Assembly (NCBI GenBank): GCA_036872755.1
Contig: JAVHNS010000010.1
Location: 992,001 to 1,056,000, forward strand
DNA length: 64,000 bases
Direction of reading: 5' to 3'
DNA from: Orbilia blumenaviensis
Taxonomy: Eukaryota; Ascomycota; Orbiliomycetes; Orbiliales; Orbiliaceae
This document shows positions 62,146-64,000 of the stretch, piece by piece. Positions within the stretch are counted from its first letter, which is position 1; every line of letters starts with the position of its first letter. Below the pieces are notes generated by a model that had not been told where the DNA came from, searched no databases, and worked only from the letters and a program-made list of their open reading frames with translations. A program made the translations under genes and the position numbers.

Positions 62146-63190
62146 TTATGACCAATAAGGATACCTGCTATGGCTATACCCCTCATCCCTCGACAAGCAT
62201 ATAAAAGCGTTGCTCTCTAATCCCTGACGAGACGCCGGACTGGCCGTAGTGGCCCATTCTTGAAGAGGAGGCTTTACCGCCAAAAACGCCTCTGAGAGTC
62301 CTTGGCGTTTATTGGCGAAATCGGTCAGCCTCTCTGGGAGCTGTGCCGTTTGGTGGTACAAGGAAGAGTGGAAGAATGGAAACGAAAACGCCATTTTGTG
62401 CTAGGATCAGTTACGTTCAATGGATGAATGGGTCTGGGAGTCTCCATTTCCGCACTACTTTGGCCTTCGGTTGAAATATTCGTGTGCGTGAGATATATCT
62501 CCATATCACCGACAGGGATAGCAGATATGCCTATGCAGGGAGTTTTCTCTTTCTCTGGCCACTGCATTCTCAACATTTGGACATGTTCTTCTAAGTCCGA
62601 ACGGTCGAGATTCCTTCACTTTTGGCATTTCGGCCGGCAATCACTTCTTCCTAGTCCAAGATTGCAAGGCGAAACGTCGATTCGTTTGAAGATGAAAGCT
62701 GGATGTCCATTTGAGAGAACGCACTGACACCCTTGAGCAAAGCCACCAACAGGAGAATACGAGGACTAACTTCCATTTCCTCGGAACCACCCGCCAACGC
62801 TGATGATGTTTCCCAGTCATGGTTCTCCATGTTTAGTCGGTCCCACTTCTTCTTTAGCTTCTAAAACAAGCCAATACCAATACGACACGGGATGAAAATA
62901 GCTACGTACGGAGTTGCGAGTCGGGCTACTGCTTACCAACTCGAACAAGCATTTTCACTTTTGAGAGTTGTCATGAAAGAAAAGCTTCGCCTAATTACTC
63001 CTTCACCACTCGCCAGAAAGATCCGTTAGCCGTCTCCGCCAAGCCCCTCACTATACCACCAAAGCTTAGCCAAGATAAATGAAATCTGGGGAAGGGTTGA
63101 CCTCGTTTGTGAGGTGACAGACCGACGAATGTGGATAGGTTAGCGCTTCCATTCGACGTTTCTTTTTTCATCTGCTGCTGTTTCACATGC
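62146..63190 (-). pseudogene. Possible degraded gene: coding-like fragments broken by stops
   Basis: On the minus strand several fragments look coding but do not connect. One is 62863-62687, opening with KLKKKWDRLNMENHDWE after a good acceptor TTTTAG. Another is 62615-62325 (RNLDRSDLEEHVQMLRMQW onward), preceded in the same frame by a TGA and then by a Cys-x3-Cys segment (CRPKCQK), which recalls a C2H2-type finger broken by one stop. A further frame, 62394-62146, contains LPERLTDFANKRQG. An upstream frame is 63186-62995. This could be a decayed gene, an unusual exon structure or chance. The evidence is weak. Confidence 0.25.
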
Positions 63191-64000
63191 GATTTCGCCT
63201 ACTAAATCATGGTAGTTGCCACTGATTGGTCTAAGCTCACCAAGGGGAGAAGGCATGTTCAAAACAACAGTTTGTTCGCCGTGCGTATGCAGAGAAAAAA
63301 AAAGATCAAAAATTCTCGTTGCATAGCGATAGACTGCAACAGAGACGGTATGTCAGTACGTATGTGTGTATGTACAGACAGCCAGGTTTGTATGTGGGAT
63401 GCGAGTGCTTCGAGCTTCACCCAAAAAAGAAAAGAGCAGAAAGAAAGAGGACAGACATCAGTGAACGCTCAGGATACAACTTGAGCCCATTCCTCTGCAT
63501 TATCCCTCAACTACTAACACAGTCCTTTTTCCGTACTACACCCTCGAAATCTGAGAGCAGGTTACAAGCGACTGAACGAAGGCTGTGTGAAAGCAAGCCC
63601 AAAAAAAAAAAAAAAAAAAAAGCTGGGGTACGTTTGCCAGGCCGTGCACGCATGCATAGTGTATGCACTCAAATATGTACCGTTGCAATACCAAACCAGC
63701 CAATTACAAAGCCTTGTAGGATAGCTGGCGAAGAGACACACTTAGATAAGCTAGTGAAAGAGGTTGTGCATGATTAGAAGGATCGATTACATCAATTGCA
63801 TTGGTTGCTTCCCTCGTCGTAAGAACCAGCTCAAGCACTACTAGATCAGTTAATCCAGGACCCTTCGATGATCCCCATGCCTCGATCCCCATACTTCGAT
63901 CTGGAAGGGTTTTTCTTTTCTCTAAGCCATATTTAAAAGTTTTCGAGCTCTTAATCACACAAAAAGTTTATACTTGCTGGCATCAGGGATCTTGTAAATT
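63191..64000. other. Right edge without a recognised gene
   Basis: Short frames only. An A21 tract lies at 63601-63621. The minus frame 63958-63704 has no motifs. Confidence 0.5.

Overview
This window comes from a filamentous ascomycete (Pezizomycotina). The genes carry short spliceosomal introns, mostly 52-102 nt, with GTANGT-type donors and CTAAC-like branch sites. The gene set is fungal: a STE12 factor with homeodomain-like and C2H2 regions, a CBF1-type bHLH factor, RIT1, HIS6, NTA1, a mitochondrial GABA transaminase, a DUF1770/Atg43 protein and the short fungal V-ATPase subunit f. I see about eleven well-supported genes in 64 kb, with long gene-free stretches rich in homopolymers and pyrimidine tracts. 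That would suit a moderately expanded genome such as a Pezizomycetes or Orbiliomycetes, but the class cannot be fixed from sequence alone. I found no bacterial, viral or intact transposon coding capacity, no rRNA, no convincing tRNA and no CRISPR.

Layout. 1-4.0 kb: no recognised gene. 4.0-5.7 kb: RIT1 (+). 5.7-16.0 kb: no recognised protein gene; the last 4 kb is a CT-rich sense-strand leader or promoter for STE12 (+, 16.0-18.2 kb). 19.0-27.4 kb is the gene-dense island: a small hypothetical ORF (-), V-ATPase subunit f (+), GABA transaminase (-), HIS6 (-) divergent from a DUF1770/Atg43-like gene (+), and an F-box protein (-). 27.4-38.7 kb: no recognised gene, many homopolymers and one long poly(T)/poly(A) inverted repeat. 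38.7-40.0 kb: a CBF1-type bHLH factor (-), followed upstream by about 5 kb of minus-strand CT-rich leader. 45-50 kb: two weak candidate small genes. 50.5-53.7 kb: a UBA/UIM/USP-fold protein that appears to lack its catalytic residues (+). 55.0-60.1 kb: three minus-strand genes, namely NTA1, an unrecognised conserved-looking protein and a multi-pass membrane protein. 60.1-64 kb: no intact gene, but coding-like fragments interrupted by stops near 62.1-63.2 kb.

How the genes relate. There is no obvious biosynthetic cluster. Two long-leader transcription factors (STE12 for mating and invasive growth, CBF1 type for E-box genes) sit in large pyrimidine-skewed domains, and the bHLH gene has a perfect Cbf1-type E-box just upstream of its start. 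Four genes act in protein or organelle turnover (F-box protein, NTA1 of the N-degron pathway, the USP-like protein with ubiquitin-binding motifs, and the mitophagy-receptor-like protein). This may be chance. The strongest leads for a second look are the apparent pseudo-deubiquitinase with a GC-AG intron, the 19-nt NTA1 microexon that encodes its catalytic glutamate, in-frame TAG codons followed by open coding-like extensions in two genes, and the STE12 intron that splits the second zinc finger.
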